Source of the DNA: Martinezella lusitana
Lineage (GTDB): Bacteria > Pseudomonadota > Alphaproteobacteria > Rhizobiales > Rhizobiaceae
Direction of reading: 5' to 3'
DNA: 64,000 bases
NCBI RefSeq assembly: GCF_016901135.1
Contig: NZ_JAFEVL010000003.1
Coordinates: 372,001 to 436,000 of the forward strand
Shown: piece after piece, positions 1-8,296 of the stretch
How the letters are laid out: each line of letters begins with the position of its first letter
Numbering within the stretch: position 1 is the stretch's first letter
Notes under the pieces: model-generated
What the model was told of the DNA's origin: nothing
The model's input: the letters and a program-made list of their open reading frames with translations, nothing else
Database searches by the model: none
Translations under genes and position numbers: made by a program

Positions 1-124
1 GGCACCTAGCCCCTAACAGGCCCTCCGATAGCAGAATGGATCGTGAGACCCCTGGAGTTCGCGTGCTGCAGACCGCTTCGCTGCAGGGGGCACAGCAGGC
101 AGCCAACACGTCGCGACAGCAGGG

Positions 125-649
125 TCAATTCGCCCGGAGTTTCTTCATGGCTTCGAGATCTTCGTGCGTTGCGAATTCACACGCAAGCAGGGTTTTGCCC
201 GGAAAGGCCGCCGACTCGCGTGCTATGATCGACACGACCCCCATTTCCCTGGTGGGCTGATCAGCCTTCGCCAATATGCGCGCATACGACTTTGAAGCCG
301 ACCCCAGAAGACTGCCAAGATTATCCGATTTCAGATGATAGGTCTTGGCGAGGTCATCCGCCCGCAAGCCTTCGATCAGCACGCCGATGCTCGAACCGGC
401 GAAAATGAGTTCATTTGTCTTGAAGCCCTGTTTGCCGAAGTCCGCGGACAATTTGTAAACGGCCGCCGTCAGGAGTGATGTATCGGCCTTGGCGAGTTTT
501 CCGGCCTCATTGTACATTTCCGTTGCCGAAGTTGTCGTGTACGGCGGTTTGCAGAGCGCGGCATCAAAGAAGGCTGACTTATCGAACGCCAAGGCAGACG
601 AACCGAGCGAGAGCGAGAAGGCGACGCCCAGGGACAAGAACGCTTTCAT
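125..649 (-). CDS. small secreted protein of unknown function
   Basis: Codes for 174 residues. The reading frame stays open further upstream, but the ATG at 649 is the better start: it begins a typical Sec signal peptide (MKAFLSLGVAFSLSLGSSALAF) and has a GGAGAG sequence about 15 bases upstream. The mature part is soluble and alanine-, lysine- and serine-rich, with two cysteines (in 'ALCKPP' and near the C-terminus in 'LLACEF') that could pair in the periplasm. No family was recognised. It stands alone, with no gene close by on the same strand. A copy of the GTCCGCGGAC core seen in the parS-like sites lies inside it at 440-449, without the flanking arms. Coding is reasonably certain; function is unknown. 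Confidence 0.6.
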   Translation of the reverse strand: MKAFLSLGVAFSLSLGSSALAFDKSAFFDAALCKPPYTTTSATEMYNEAGKLAKADTSLLTAAVYKLSADFGKQGFKTNELIFAGSSIGVLIEGLRADDLAKTYHLKSDNLGSLLGSASKSYARILAKADQPTREMGVVSIIARESAAFPGKTLLACEFATHEDLEAMKKLRAN

Positions 650-1614
650 ATTCAAGATGCTTCTCTCCAGAAGATAGATAAGCCAATTCGGCCTTTGGCT
701 TTGCGGGTTGTGCCGCCCTCTGTATCGCAACAGCAGCCACGAGCCAAGGCGGGCCTTGCAAGGGCAAACTAGCCACGGCCGATGTCTTCACATTTTTCGA
801 CGGAGCCTGCCGTCACTTGCGATGCAAACCGGCTTACCGACATCCGCGAGCATGCGATTGGGCCAACATTCGCCGAGAAGCCGGCGGCGACGGAGTTCGT
901 CAATTTGCGCGTCGAGCATTTCACCGACGCAGACCCCACGCCGGACAAGCTGCAGGATCGCACCTCCCCCGCGCCGCTCCCCGTTTGAGAATCAACTTCG
1001 GCGGCGGCAAGACGGGCTCGATCAAGGACAATAAAGCCAATCATACGGCTATCGCTGCCTGGATCGTCGCGAAAGCCTGTAACACCGGAAGAGCACGTCG
1101 CCGGACATACCCTGTTGAAACCATCCCCATCCAGATCGCCGTATCGGTCCGCCCCCCGGCGCGATAATGTGTGCTCTCCATCTCGCGACACATGAACCGA
1201 GCCCGATATTTATAGCGTGAGAAGCGCGGATGGATCATGGCTCGACGCGCCGTCAATGTCGGCGAGGCCCGTCAGTTCGGAAGGTGGGTTCGAAAGTACC
1301 TCGCTCGACATGTTTGGCGTCGGCAGATGGTGGGGTGCTCGGCGGGCGAGGGATCCGCGGCAAAACTCCGGCAGCTCGCGCGACTTTGGAAAGAAAGACG
1401 CGCCGCGTACACAATACCCTTCGCGGCTGGGCGCAAGCTATCCGCCAAACTATAAAAATCCTGTTAACGCAAAAGCTTGCAGCGCGCCCTGCGCTTCCAT
1501 ATATGGTCATTGGCTTTGCATGGCGGTCATGTTCGAAAACAAGCTTGTTGGCCGCCCCGTCAAAATCACTTCACAATCGATCCGTATTGGATTTCGATAC
1601 AAAGGAGCGATTTC
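650..1614. other. gene-poor stretch, no convincing gene
   Basis: Open frames of up to about 140 codons occur on both strands, but they overlap each other, lack ribosome binding sites and have compositions typical of shadow frames (rich in Arg, Pro and Ser). No RNA gene, repeat or insertion-sequence end was recognised. The last 50 bases carry the leader and ribosome binding site (AAAGGAG near 1601) of the FinO/ProQ-family gene. Confidence 0.5.
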
Positions 1615-2100
1615 ATGGAAGAACCCTGGACGATCAGTCGAGACCCGATTGTTGCAACGGAGCTCGACGTTAGAAAAGCAAATGCGATTAACACCCTCCT
1701 GGTCCGTCCGATCGATATCCTGCCGTCCAAGCCCGGCGAGATCATTCGTCCTTTTGCACTTGGCCTCTGGACCGAGATTCGTCCTCTTCTGAAGCCGGAC
1801 ACGCCGGTCATGGCGCTCCGTCGCGCCACGAGCGCATTTCTCCACTCCAAGCAATATTACTTTGCAAGCGCCCAACCCGATTCGATGCGCCACGATATCG
1901 ACGGCAACCCGATCGAGCCACTGTCGCCGGAAGACAGGCTTGCCGCGAGGCAGCGCCTCACCGCGTTGAAACAGATGCCCGTCAAAGCAGCGGAACCTCA
2001 GGAGCAACCCGCTCCGCCGCCGCCAGCGTTGAGCAAATCGGAACTGATCCGCGCCGCGCTTCTTCGCAGTGGCAAGCGCTCCGATCGCTTGGTACGCTAG
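1615..2100 (+). CDS. ProQ/FinO-family RNA-binding protein
   Basis: 161 residues. The start at 1615 (MEEPWTIS) is chosen because AAAGGAG lies about 8 bases upstream; the longer open frame has no such site. Residues of about 35-120 match the FinO/ProQ core: 'ALGLWTEIRPLL' followed by 'ALRRATSAFLHSKQYYFA' and 'HDIDGNPIEPLSPEDRLAARQRL', the last resembling the 'R-Y-D-L-D-G-x-P' segment of the family. The tail (about 125-161) has a proline run and basic residues. FinO/ProQ proteins bind structured RNAs and help sense and antisense RNAs pair. It sits about 600 bases upstream of repABC, whose copy number is normally set by an antisense RNA, so a role in plasmid RNA control is plausible but is inference. 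A general RNA chaperone is the alternative. Confidence 0.8.
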   Translation: MEEPWTISRDPIVATELDVRKANAINTLLVRPIDILPSKPGEIIRPFALGLWTEIRPLLKPDTPVMALRRATSAFLHSKQYYFASAQPDSMRHDIDGNPIEPLSPEDRLAARQRLTALKQMPVKAAEPQEQPAPPPPALSKSELIRAALLRSGKRSDRLVR

Positions 2101-2339
2101 CGCGGATCACCATCCGCGCTGACACCATCAATCCCACCCTGAATTCCTTCGATCGTACCTCGCAGTGGATAGCCGCGGGAACGTTCGGCACGTGTCCGGC
2201 ATGCAGGTGTTGGCGATTGAGATCTAATTCACCTGCCGATCGATCGACCTCTTTTGCACCTTCGGATCAGTCAAAAGAACGAGGCATTGCTCGGCCAATA
2301 AATCTCTTCGCTGCGGTCGTCTTTCCAAATGCGGATCAG

Positions 2340-2355
2340 GTAGTCCGCGGACAAC
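2340..2355. promoter_or_regulatory. parS-like partition site, upstream copy 1
   Basis: GTAGTCCGCGGACAAC. It differs at one base from the perfect site inside repB (GTTGTCCGCGGACAAC, 4651-4666) and shares the 10-bp core GTCCGCGGAC. Known repABC centromeres are RepB-bound palindromes of the form GTTNNNNGCNNNNAAC, which this site nearly fits. Confidence 0.55.
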
Positions 2356-2447
2356 CGGCTGCGCGCGGCCAGGACATCACAGCTCAAAATGTCTGAACAC
2401 TCGCCGATCTGACACATCCTCCGTGCGCTGCCAGGCGTCCAACGTCC

Positions 2448-2471
2448 GGGAGTAGTCCGCGGACTACTCCC
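2448..2471. promoter_or_regulatory. 24-bp perfect palindrome, parS-like copy 2
   Basis: A perfect 24-bp palindrome: GGGAGTAGTCCG followed by its reverse complement. Its centre carries the same GTCCGCGGAC core as the other sites, but the outer positions read GTA/TAC instead of GTT/AAC. It lies about 240 bases before repA. It may be a RepB binding site or a variant recognised differently. Confidence 0.55.
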
Positions 2472-2620
2472 CGCCAATTTGCGCCCTGCCCGAAGAGCCG
2501 GCCCGGCTTGAAACGCCAGCCAAACCAGATCCGCCGGACACAGAATCCGTCTCCAGGAACAGGCCCGAACATGTCAGATGAGTAAAAAAAACGGCCAAAA
2601 GTCGCTATTTGATTAAGCAA

Positions 2621-2694
2621 TTGTAAAACTGCAACGAATCGGGGCATATTGTAACTGCGTAGTTAAGCAGCTTTCTGTAACAATTGCGCAGTTA
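2621..2694 (+). promoter_or_regulatory. probable repA promoter with RepA operator repeats
   Basis: A candidate promoter is TTGTAA (2621-2626), an 18-base spacer and CATATT (2645-2650). Around and downstream of it are TAACTGCGTAGTTA (2652-2665, arms TAACT/AGTTA) and an inverted copy of TAACTGCG at 2687-2694 (CGCAGTTA). repABC operons are normally autorepressed by RepA binding palindromes near the repA start, so these repeats are the best operator candidates. The exact start of transcription is not visible. Confidence 0.45.
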
Positions 2695-2709
2695 ATTGGG
2701 AAAACCGCC

Positions 2710-3903
2710 ATGCAGCCGAGTCTCGTACTCCAAGACGACCAAGAGCATCTTCCGACGCTTCTGGCAACAGATGCGCAAGAGCTGTCTTATCAGCTCCAGC
2801 AACACCAGGCAAAACTCTTTCCGCCTCAATCGCAAAAGACGATGCGGACATTTTCGCCGGCTGAAGCTGCCGCCTTCATCGGCATTGGAGAAGGTTATCT
2901 TCGCCAGATCGCTGCCGAGGGCCATGGACCGGATCCGCTTGCAAACGGACGCCGGCTTTATACCGCCGACGATATGGATCGAATCCGCAAAGTTCTCGAT
3001 GAACGGAACGGCACCCCGAAATATGTGCCCTGGCGCCGGGGAGCCGAAAAACTCCAGATCATCTCGGTGATGAATTTCAAGGGCGGTTCCGGCAAGACAA
3101 CGACAGCCGCCCATCTCGCGCAATATCTGGCGCTGAGAGGCTATCGGGTGCTGGCCATCGATCTCGATCCGCAGGCTTCGCTCTCGGCGTTGTTCGGACA
3201 TCAGCCTGAGCTCGATGTCGGCGAAGGCGAGACGCTTTATGGCGCCATCCGCTATGAGGAGCCCCGCCCGATCGCCGACATCGTTCGGTCGACCTATACG
3301 CCGAACCTGCACCTGATCCCCGGCAATCTCGAACTCATGGAGTTTGAGCACGAAACACCGCGAGCGATGGCGGCAGGCAGAGCCGAGACGATGTTCTTTG
3401 CACGCATCGGCGAGGCTCTAACCGAAATCGAAAGCTTTTACGATGTCGTGGTCATTGATTGCCCGCCGCAGCTCGGTTTTTTGACGATGTCGGCGCTCTG
3501 CGCAGCGACGTCGATATTGATTACCGTTCATCCGCAGATGCTCGATGTGATGTCCATGTCGCAGTTCCTGACCATGACAAGCGAACTCATGACCGTCGTC
3601 GAAAGGGCAGGCGGGCGTACCAGCTACGACTGGATGCGCTATCTCGTCACCCGCTTTGAGCCCAATGACGGGCCGCAAAGCCAGATGACCGGCTTTATGA
3701 AGGCGATCTTCGGCAATCGCATGCTCCACAACGCCATGGTCAAATCGACGGCTGTCGCCGATGCTGGCGTCACGAAACAAACCCTTTACGAGGTCGAACG
3801 AGCCCAGTTCACGAGGGGCACCTACGACCGCGCTCTGGATTCCCTCAATCTCGTGAACGGCGAGATCGAGACGCACATCCGTTCAACATGGGGAAGGAAA
3901 TAG
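2710..3903 (+). CDS. repA: plasmid partitioning ATPase RepA (ParA family)
   Basis: 397 residues, the normal length for rhizobial RepA. The N-terminal part (about 45-100, 'FSPAEAAAFIGIGEGYLRQIAAEG') is the winged-helix DNA-binding segment that recognises the operon operator. The ParA ATPase domain follows: deviant Walker A 'KGGSGKTT' at 124-131, 'DLDPQAS' at about 151-157, and 'VVIDCPPQLG' as Walker B around 235. RepA segregates the replicon with RepB and represses the operon. The ribosome binding site is weak. repB begins four bases after the stop, so the two are co-transcribed. The assignment rests on domain order and on the repA-repB-repC synteny. Confidence 0.97.
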   Translation: MQPSLVLQDDQEHLPTLLATDAQELSYQLQQHQAKLFPPQSQKTMRTFSPAEAAAFIGIGEGYLRQIAAEGHGPDPLANGRRLYTADDMDRIRKVLDERNGTPKYVPWRRGAEKLQIISVMNFKGGSGKTTTAAHLAQYLALRGYRVLAIDLDPQASLSALFGHQPELDVGEGETLYGAIRYEEPRPIADIVRSTYTPNLHLIPGNLELMEFEHETPRAMAAGRAETMFFARIGEALTEIESFYDVVVIDCPPQLGFLTMSALCAATSILITVHPQMLDVMSMSQFLTMTSELMTVVERAGGRTSYDWMRYLVTRFEPNDGPQSQMTGFMKAIFGNRMLHNAMVKSTAVADAGVTKQTLYEVERAQFTRGTYDRALDSLNLVNGEIETHIRSTWGRK

Positions 3904-3907
3904 ATAG

Positions 3908-4909
3908 ATGGCGCGCAAGAACCTGATTGAGATTTCAGCTCCGAATACGGGGCGCGCCGATGCCGTTGCAGCGAAGGACAATCGCCCTATCGCCGGCTTC
4001 CTGCCGCAGCAGAGAAGCGGCGGTCCGGTGGGTGGCATCACCAGGACGCTCGGAAACATCACGGAAAAGATGGAGCGCGCCAGCGATCTCGAACGGCAGC
4101 TAGCCGAGGGCCAAACGATCGTCGATATCGATCCTGACCTTATCGACGGATCATTCGTCACCGATCGCCTTGAGATAGATCCCGTTGAACTTGGCCAACT
4201 CGTGGAGCAGATCCGCGAACACGGCCAGCAAGTTCCCATCCTCGTGCGCCCGCATCCGGAAGCCAAGGGACGTTATCAGGTCGCATACGGGCATCGTCGA
4301 CTGGCCGCAACAAAGGAGCTCGGCATCAAGGTGCGCGCCGTTGTGCGGCAGCTCACCGACGACCAGCTTGTCGTGAGCCAGGGCCAGGAAAACAGTGCGC
4401 GCACGAACCTGTCCTATGTCGAGCGGGCTTTGTTTGCGCTGCGGCTCGAGCAACGCGGTTTTGGCAGGGATATCATCATGGCCGCGCTGGGCGTGGACAA
4501 GGCTGCGCTCTCCAAAATGCTGATCGTTACCAGGCAGGTGCCTCTGGCCCTTATCAGCGTGATCGGACCAGCTCCCGAGATTGGTCGCCGACGGTGGCTG
4601 GAGCTCGGAGAGCGTCTCGAAAGCATTGCATCTGAACCGATCGTCGCCGAGTTGTCCGCGGACAACTGCCGAAAGCTGTCGAGCGATGAACGCTTCCAGC
4701 AGGCAATGGCGCTGGCGACCAGCAAGCCTGTGTCTGCGAAGCCACCTGCGGCGCCATCAGAGATAACCGGCGTGCCTGTCACGCTTAAGAGAACACCGGC
4801 GCGGGCAACCTTCGTCTTCGACAGCAAGGCAGCACCCGGTTTCGATCAATTCGTACAGGAGAGGCTACAGGCTCTCTTCAATGAGTTTCAGCAAGGAAAG
4901 GAAACGTAA
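3908..4909 (+). CDS. repB: plasmid partitioning protein RepB (ParB family)
   Basis: 333 residues. A ParB-type N-terminal domain carries 'GRYQVAYGHRRLAATKELG' (about 121-139), the arginine-rich box of ParB proteins. A helix-turn-helix follows around 186-206 ('RDIIMAALGVDKAALSKMLIV'), and the C-terminal part would dimerise. RepB binds centromere-like parS sites and activates RepA. A perfect parS-like palindrome lies inside this gene at codons of about 248-253. It starts four bases downstream of repA. Length, motifs and position agree with the repABC family. Confidence 0.96.
   Translation: MARKNLIEISAPNTGRADAVAAKDNRPIAGFLPQQRSGGPVGGITRTLGNITEKMERASDLERQLAEGQTIVDIDPDLIDGSFVTDRLEIDPVELGQLVEQIREHGQQVPILVRPHPEAKGRYQVAYGHRRLAATKELGIKVRAVVRQLTDDQLVVSQGQENSARTNLSYVERALFALRLEQRGFGRDIIMAALGVDKAALSKMLIVTRQVPLALISVIGPAPEIGRRRWLELGERLESIASEPIVAELSADNCRKLSSDERFQQAMALATSKPVSAKPPAAPSEITGVPVTLKRTPARATFVFDSKAAPGFDQFVQERLQALFNEFQQGKET
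4651..4666. promoter_or_regulatory. parS: parS-like partition site inside repB
   Basis: GTTGTCCGCGGACAAC is a perfect 16-bp palindrome (18 bp with the flanking A and T) and fits the published repABC centromere pattern GTTNNNNGCNNNNAAC exactly. It is embedded in the repB coding sequence. In studied repABC plasmids parS sites occur at different places, including between repA and repB and downstream of repC. Placement inside repB is less usual. Confidence 0.7.
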
Positions 4910-4915
4910 CCGCAA

Positions 4916-4969
4916 AAGAAAAAGGCCCCCAAACGACGCCGTCGTGGAAGCCCTTCTCTGATCTTAAGC
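4916..4969 (-). ncRNA. antisense counter-transcribed RNA (incA/ctRNA) of repABC
   Basis: The 155-base repB-repC gap holds the pieces of the small antisense RNA typical of repABC replicons. On the minus strand there is a promoter (TTGACT, 17 bases, GATTCT) and about 54 bases downstream a GC-rich hairpin (around 4924-4953, core ACGAC-GGC-GTCGT) followed by a T-rich run near 4916-4923. In studied members this RNA pairs with the repC leader and lowers repC translation, fixing copy number and incompatibility. The ends given are estimates from the promoter and terminator. Confidence 0.75.
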
Positions 4970-4975
4970 AAATCA

Positions 4976-5004
4976 AGAATCGCATTTCCCCGAATCACAG
5001 TCAA
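4976..5004 (-). promoter_or_regulatory. promoter of the antisense RNA
   Basis: Read on the minus strand, TTGACT (5004-4999) and GATTCT (4981-4976) are separated by exactly 17 bases. This is close to the sigma-70 consensus and points away from repC, as expected for the repABC counter-transcribed RNA. Confidence 0.7.
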
Positions 5005-5064
5005 GAGTCTTTGGCATCGTTTTGATGAGCGGATTTCTTTTGCCTCAACGTAGGTGAAGGAAAA

Positions 5065-6366
5065 ATGGAAGCTGAATACGTGACGACGCCTTTCGGGCGG
5101 CGGTCGATGACGCTTGGCATGTTGTTAGCTCAGAAAAGAGCTTGCAATGTCGAGCCCACCAAGTCCGTCGACAAATGGAAAATCTATCGCGCGCTCTGCG
5201 AAGCCAAGCCTCTGCTCGGCATAACGGATAGAGCGCTCGCCGTCCTCAATGCGCTTTTGAGCTTCTACCCGAAGAATGAGCTTTCGGATGAGGCCGGTCT
5301 GGTCGTGTTTCCTTCGAACGCACAATTGTCTCTGCGCGCCCATGGCATGGCCGAGCAAACGATCAGACGTCACCTCGCTGCGCTCATCGATGCCGGCCTC
5401 CTCGTGCGCAAGGACAGCCCCAACGGCAAGCGCTATGCTCGCAGAAGCAGGGCAGGGGACGTCAACGAGGCCTACGGCTTCTCACTGGCGCCTCTTCTCC
5501 ATCGCGCCGAGGAGATCGAGCACCTCGCTGCCGCAGTCGTCGCCGAGCGGCTGCACACTCAGGGTCTACGCGAACGCATCAGCCTTTACAGACGCGACAT
5601 CACAAAGCTGATCCAGACGGCGATCATCGAGCAGGTCGACGGCGACTGGGAAGCCGCCCATTCCGGCTTTCGCGACCTTATCGAGGGCCTTCCACGCTCG
5701 CCCAGCGCAGCAGAATTGGAAACTCTGCTCCAAAAGCTTGGCCTTCTGCACGGTGAAATCGTCAACCGATTGGAAAGACACGTAAAAGCAATAAAACTAA
5801 GCGGCAATCCCTATCAAAATGAGCGCCACATACAGAATTCAGACTCCGAATCTTCAACTGAATCTGAAGCAACACAAGCCGCACGCCTGAACGAACCTGA
5901 TACGCAGCCGCAACCGACCTCAACCAGCGCTGACGCCCCCATAGCCGTACGCCAAGCAAGGCCTCAGATGCCAGCACGCCATGGTTCGGAAAGCGTAGGT
6001 GTAGCTTGCACGGAGCTGAAATCATTTCCGCTGGACCTCGTTCTACGAGCCTGCCCCGAAATTGCCGCCTACAGTCCAGCCGGCCAGATCAACGGCTGGC
6101 GCGATTTACTGGCCGCTTCTGTGATCGTGAAATCGATGCTTGATATCAGCCCCACCGCCTATCAGGAGGCATGTGCCGTCATGGGGCTGGAAAACACCGC
6201 CACCGTGATCGCCTGCATCCTCCAACGTGCTTCCCACATAAAATCGGCTGGTGCCTACCTACGTGATCTGACGCGGCGAACGCAAAAGGGAGAATTTGCG
6301 ATCGGTCCTATGTTAATGAGCCTTCTACGCGCAAATGCAGCTTCAGCCACACAGAAGGTGGCTTAG
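5065..6366 (+). CDS. repC: replication initiator RepC
   Basis: 433 residues, usual for RepC. The N-terminus 'TTPFGRRSMTLGMLLAQ' is characteristic, followed by a winged-helix region (about 50-125, 'GMAEQTIRRHLAALIDAGLL'). RepC is the limiting initiator of repABC replicons and acts mainly in cis on an origin inside its own gene. The ATG at 5065 is preceded by GAAGGA. The long leader from repB (155 bases) is where the antisense RNA acts. A less conserved AT-rich middle (about codons 235-270) matches the known location of the origin. Confidence 0.96.
   Translation: MEAEYVTTPFGRRSMTLGMLLAQKRACNVEPTKSVDKWKIYRALCEAKPLLGITDRALAVLNALLSFYPKNELSDEAGLVVFPSNAQLSLRAHGMAEQTIRRHLAALIDAGLLVRKDSPNGKRYARRSRAGDVNEAYGFSLAPLLHRAEEIEHLAAAVVAERLHTQGLRERISLYRRDITKLIQTAIIEQVDGDWEAAHSGFRDLIEGLPRSPSAAELETLLQKLGLLHGEIVNRLERHVKAIKLSGNPYQNERHIQNSDSESSTESEATQAARLNEPDTQPQPTSTSADAPIAVRQARPQMPARHGSESVGVACTELKSFPLDLVLRACPEIAAYSPAGQINGWRDLLAASVIVKSMLDISPTAYQEACAVMGLENTATVIACILQRASHIKSAGAYLRDLTRRTQKGEFAIGPMLMSLLRANAASATQKVA
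5769..5880. other. oriV: AT-rich segment within repC, probable oriV
   Basis: This part of repC is clearly richer in A and T than its surroundings ('AAAGCAATAAAACTAAG', 'CTATCAAAATGAG') and codes for a low-complexity, serine- and glutamate-rich stretch. Experimental work on repABC plasmids placed the origin within repC, in such an AT-rich region. The boundaries are approximate. Confidence 0.55.
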
Positions 6367-6404
6367 TCATGCCCCGTCTTCAACACCGCAAGTCTCGCCG
6401 ACGG

Positions 6405-6424
6405 CGGATCTGAGGATCCGTTTT
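6405..6424 (+). terminator. probable terminator after repC
   Basis: CGGATC-TGAG-GATCCG forms a six-base stem with a four-base loop, followed directly by TTTT, 39 bases after the repC stop. The stem is short, so the terminator may be weak. Confidence 0.5.
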
Positions 6425-6896
6425 CGCACAAAAAAAGCCCGGACTGTCTGGTTGAGAGGACACCTGAAATGCCTATCCGATCCACAAAGTCGGTCAGCTC
6501 GGCAGCCGACCCTGTATGGACTATGCAGACGTGGCGGTAAGAAAGGATGTTATAGCTTCTACTTGGAGGGTTTGTACCAATAAAATCAATTGGCTACCAA
6601 GTGGGCCAAATACAGTAGCAGAGACCAATTATAGGTAAGAAAGGCTACATGCACCGACCAAATCCTGCACTTTTATGCCGTTTTTGCCGGCAAATGTCCA
6701 CACATTTCAACTGCGAGCCCATTGTCAGCTCTGATCCGCGCCCGAAGCCCAGCCAGATGTCAAGATACAGAAAAAATCCATGCCTCGAGAACCGCACGGT
6801 CGGTTTCGGGCAGTTCACGAACAGGAGAACGACGTCGCCTTGCGTATCGATGCAGGGCATCCGATTGACAGCCTCGCCACGGGACGAACATCAGAA
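6425..6896. other. non-coding stretch downstream of repABC
   Basis: Relatively AT-rich, with no convincing gene. The only structure noted is a short inverted repeat CCAAT/ATTGG at 6577-6593. No full copy of the parS-like palindrome was seen here. Confidence 0.4.
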
Positions 6897-7907
6897 CTAC
6901 TGGCAGATCGGTATTGGCCGCGACGGCGGTGCCGGATGATCCTGTTTGTACTGAACGATGATCGGCTCCAGGGTTTCCTTTGGCCAAAACTTCGGAGCGC
7001 CGATTGCCTTCAGACAGGAATCGTTCCAGTATAATCCGGCCTTCGATGGCGAACGACCGGCAGCCACGGCCTTGGCAACGGCATTTATATCGGCTGACTC
7101 GGGATAGATGTAGAGCGTCGTCGGATTGTCCTTCACCATGGAGATGATCTGGCTCGCGTCCGACGCTGCCCAGCTCGTGCAACCATCGCTGCGCCCACCT
7201 GCATACTCGACCAGCTTTCCAAGGGGGACGTATCCGTCACGGTTGGCGTAGGGGCTTTGCGGATCCTTCTTCATGCATATGCCGGCGACCTTTGCGGCTG
7301 CATGTCCGCCGATCGCGCGTTGCCGCGCATTTGCGGTCTCGCCCTCGCCATCGAACTGGAGGAAGGTGCGAAGATATGCGGCATCCTTCGTCTGGGAGAT
7401 TGGATAGTAGCCCTTGAAGGTCGTTTTCGTCTCTTCCGTCATATAGGAGCCGCCGGCAGTCAGGTTCGAATCCATCGCATTGCCGAAGTTCCTGGCGCAC
7501 ATCCGCCCGTTGCCGAAATCCACGACGCCCTTCAAATCACGGCCGCTGCCGTGTCCGGACGAAACCACACGGAACGTCTGGGTGGCTTCACAGACGATGT
7601 AGAAACGGCCTCCCGATTTGCCATCGCCGGGATCGTTCGGGCGCGTGGCATCCATGGCAAAGTAACAGGGATTCCTGACTTTGCCTTCGCTCACCTTTCG
7701 CATGTAAAGCGCGCGCGCCCTTTGCAGGATCGGTTGCGCGATTTGACCGTCACCTTCGCCCATATAGGCGCTCAACCATGCCGGAATGTCCGACTGTCGC
7801 TGCGCTGCGATTGATGGCGTTGATGCCGAGAAGGCGAGCAAGCAGAAGCCGAGTGACTTGGCAACGCTTCGAAGGGCAGTTCTCAACCGCACTGGATCAG
7901 ATCCCAT
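6897..7907 (-). CDS. secreted murein L,D-transpeptidase-like protein (YkuD_2 type)
   Basis: 336 residues from the ATG at 7907, which has AAAAGG seven bases upstream; a longer GTG start lacks support. A signal peptide covers about 1-35 ('GFCLLAFSASTPSIAAQ'). The catalytic region carries 'SSGHGSG' (117-122), His202 and 'GGRSDGCTSW' (238-246) with a nucleophile-like Cys243, the pattern of L,D-transpeptidase-related YkuD_2 proteins that act on peptidoglycan stem peptides in the periplasm. The motif normally reads S-x-G-C-[PR], so Thr after the Cys is a small variation. The gene is alone. Family assignment is fairly secure; the exact reaction is not. Confidence 0.72.
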   Translation of the reverse strand: MGSDPVRLRTALRSVAKSLGFCLLAFSASTPSIAAQRQSDIPAWLSAYMGEGDGQIAQPILQRARALYMRKVSEGKVRNPCYFAMDATRPNDPGDGKSGGRFYIVCEATQTFRVVSSGHGSGRDLKGVVDFGNGRMCARNFGNAMDSNLTAGGSYMTEETKTTFKGYYPISQTKDAAYLRTFLQFDGEGETANARQRAIGGHAAAKVAGICMKKDPQSPYANRDGYVPLGKLVEYAGGRSDGCTSWAASDASQIISMVKDNPTTLYIYPESADINAVAKAVAAGRSPSKAGLYWNDSCLKAIGAPKFWPKETLEPIIVQYKQDHPAPPSRPIPICQ

Positions 7908-8296
7908 GTTAAAACCTTTTGAACTTGCTTGCCTCGCCACCGGCCAAAGGCAGCAGCGACGATCGAACCATTACAGCCATCTTGCAGAATACAGGGCGCC
8001 ATCGCGAGCTGCTGTCCCGCCAATCTGGCTGCTATGACTTAAGATTCAGCATTCATAATTGTGCATCGCTTTGTTGAAGAGAGACCTAACAAGAATCGAA
8101 GATATCAGCGGTCATCACAGGCCCGTCATCAAATCTGCTCCGTGCATTTCCGTGCCACAATTCGTTGCCCAAAAAGGCGCAAATAAGACCAGCTGAATCC
8201 GGCAGGCCACTTGGGGCTATCGATGCTCGCAAGCCGCAGAAAAGGCTTTATGGAGAAGAACATTTAGCGCTACCGTACGGCGGGCGGCTACCGGGC
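7908..8296. other. non-coding stretch
   Basis: This holds the leader of the transpeptidase-like gene and then about 350 bases without a convincing gene. A 69-codon plus-strand frame at 8165-8374 has no ribosome binding site and overlaps the 3' end of the small broken gene on the other strand. Confidence 0.4.

Larger units (their letters stand above)
2101..2709. other. repABC upstream control region
   Basis: No convincing gene. It holds two parS-like palindromes (2340-2355 and 2448-2471) and, from about 2580, an AT-rich segment with several short inverted repeats that must contain the repA promoter. A short minus-strand frame ending at 2271 (tail '...SEEIYWPSNASFF') looks slightly protein-like but has no clear start or ribosome binding site. 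Confidence 0.5.

Noticed and set aside
440..449. GTCCGCGGAC core within the first gene as a further parS site
   Set aside because: The flanking GTT/AAC arms are missing, and a 10-bp GC-rich palindrome can occur by chance in coding DNA.
769..1256. Overlapping frames of 70-140 codons on both strands
   Set aside because: No ribosome binding site, arginine- and serine-rich composition, and mutual overlap are typical of shadow frames in GC-rich DNA.
2271..2477. Minus-strand frame upstream of repA with a plausible-looking tail
   Set aside because: Runs through both parS-like palindromes, has no clear start or ribosome binding site and no recognised similarity.
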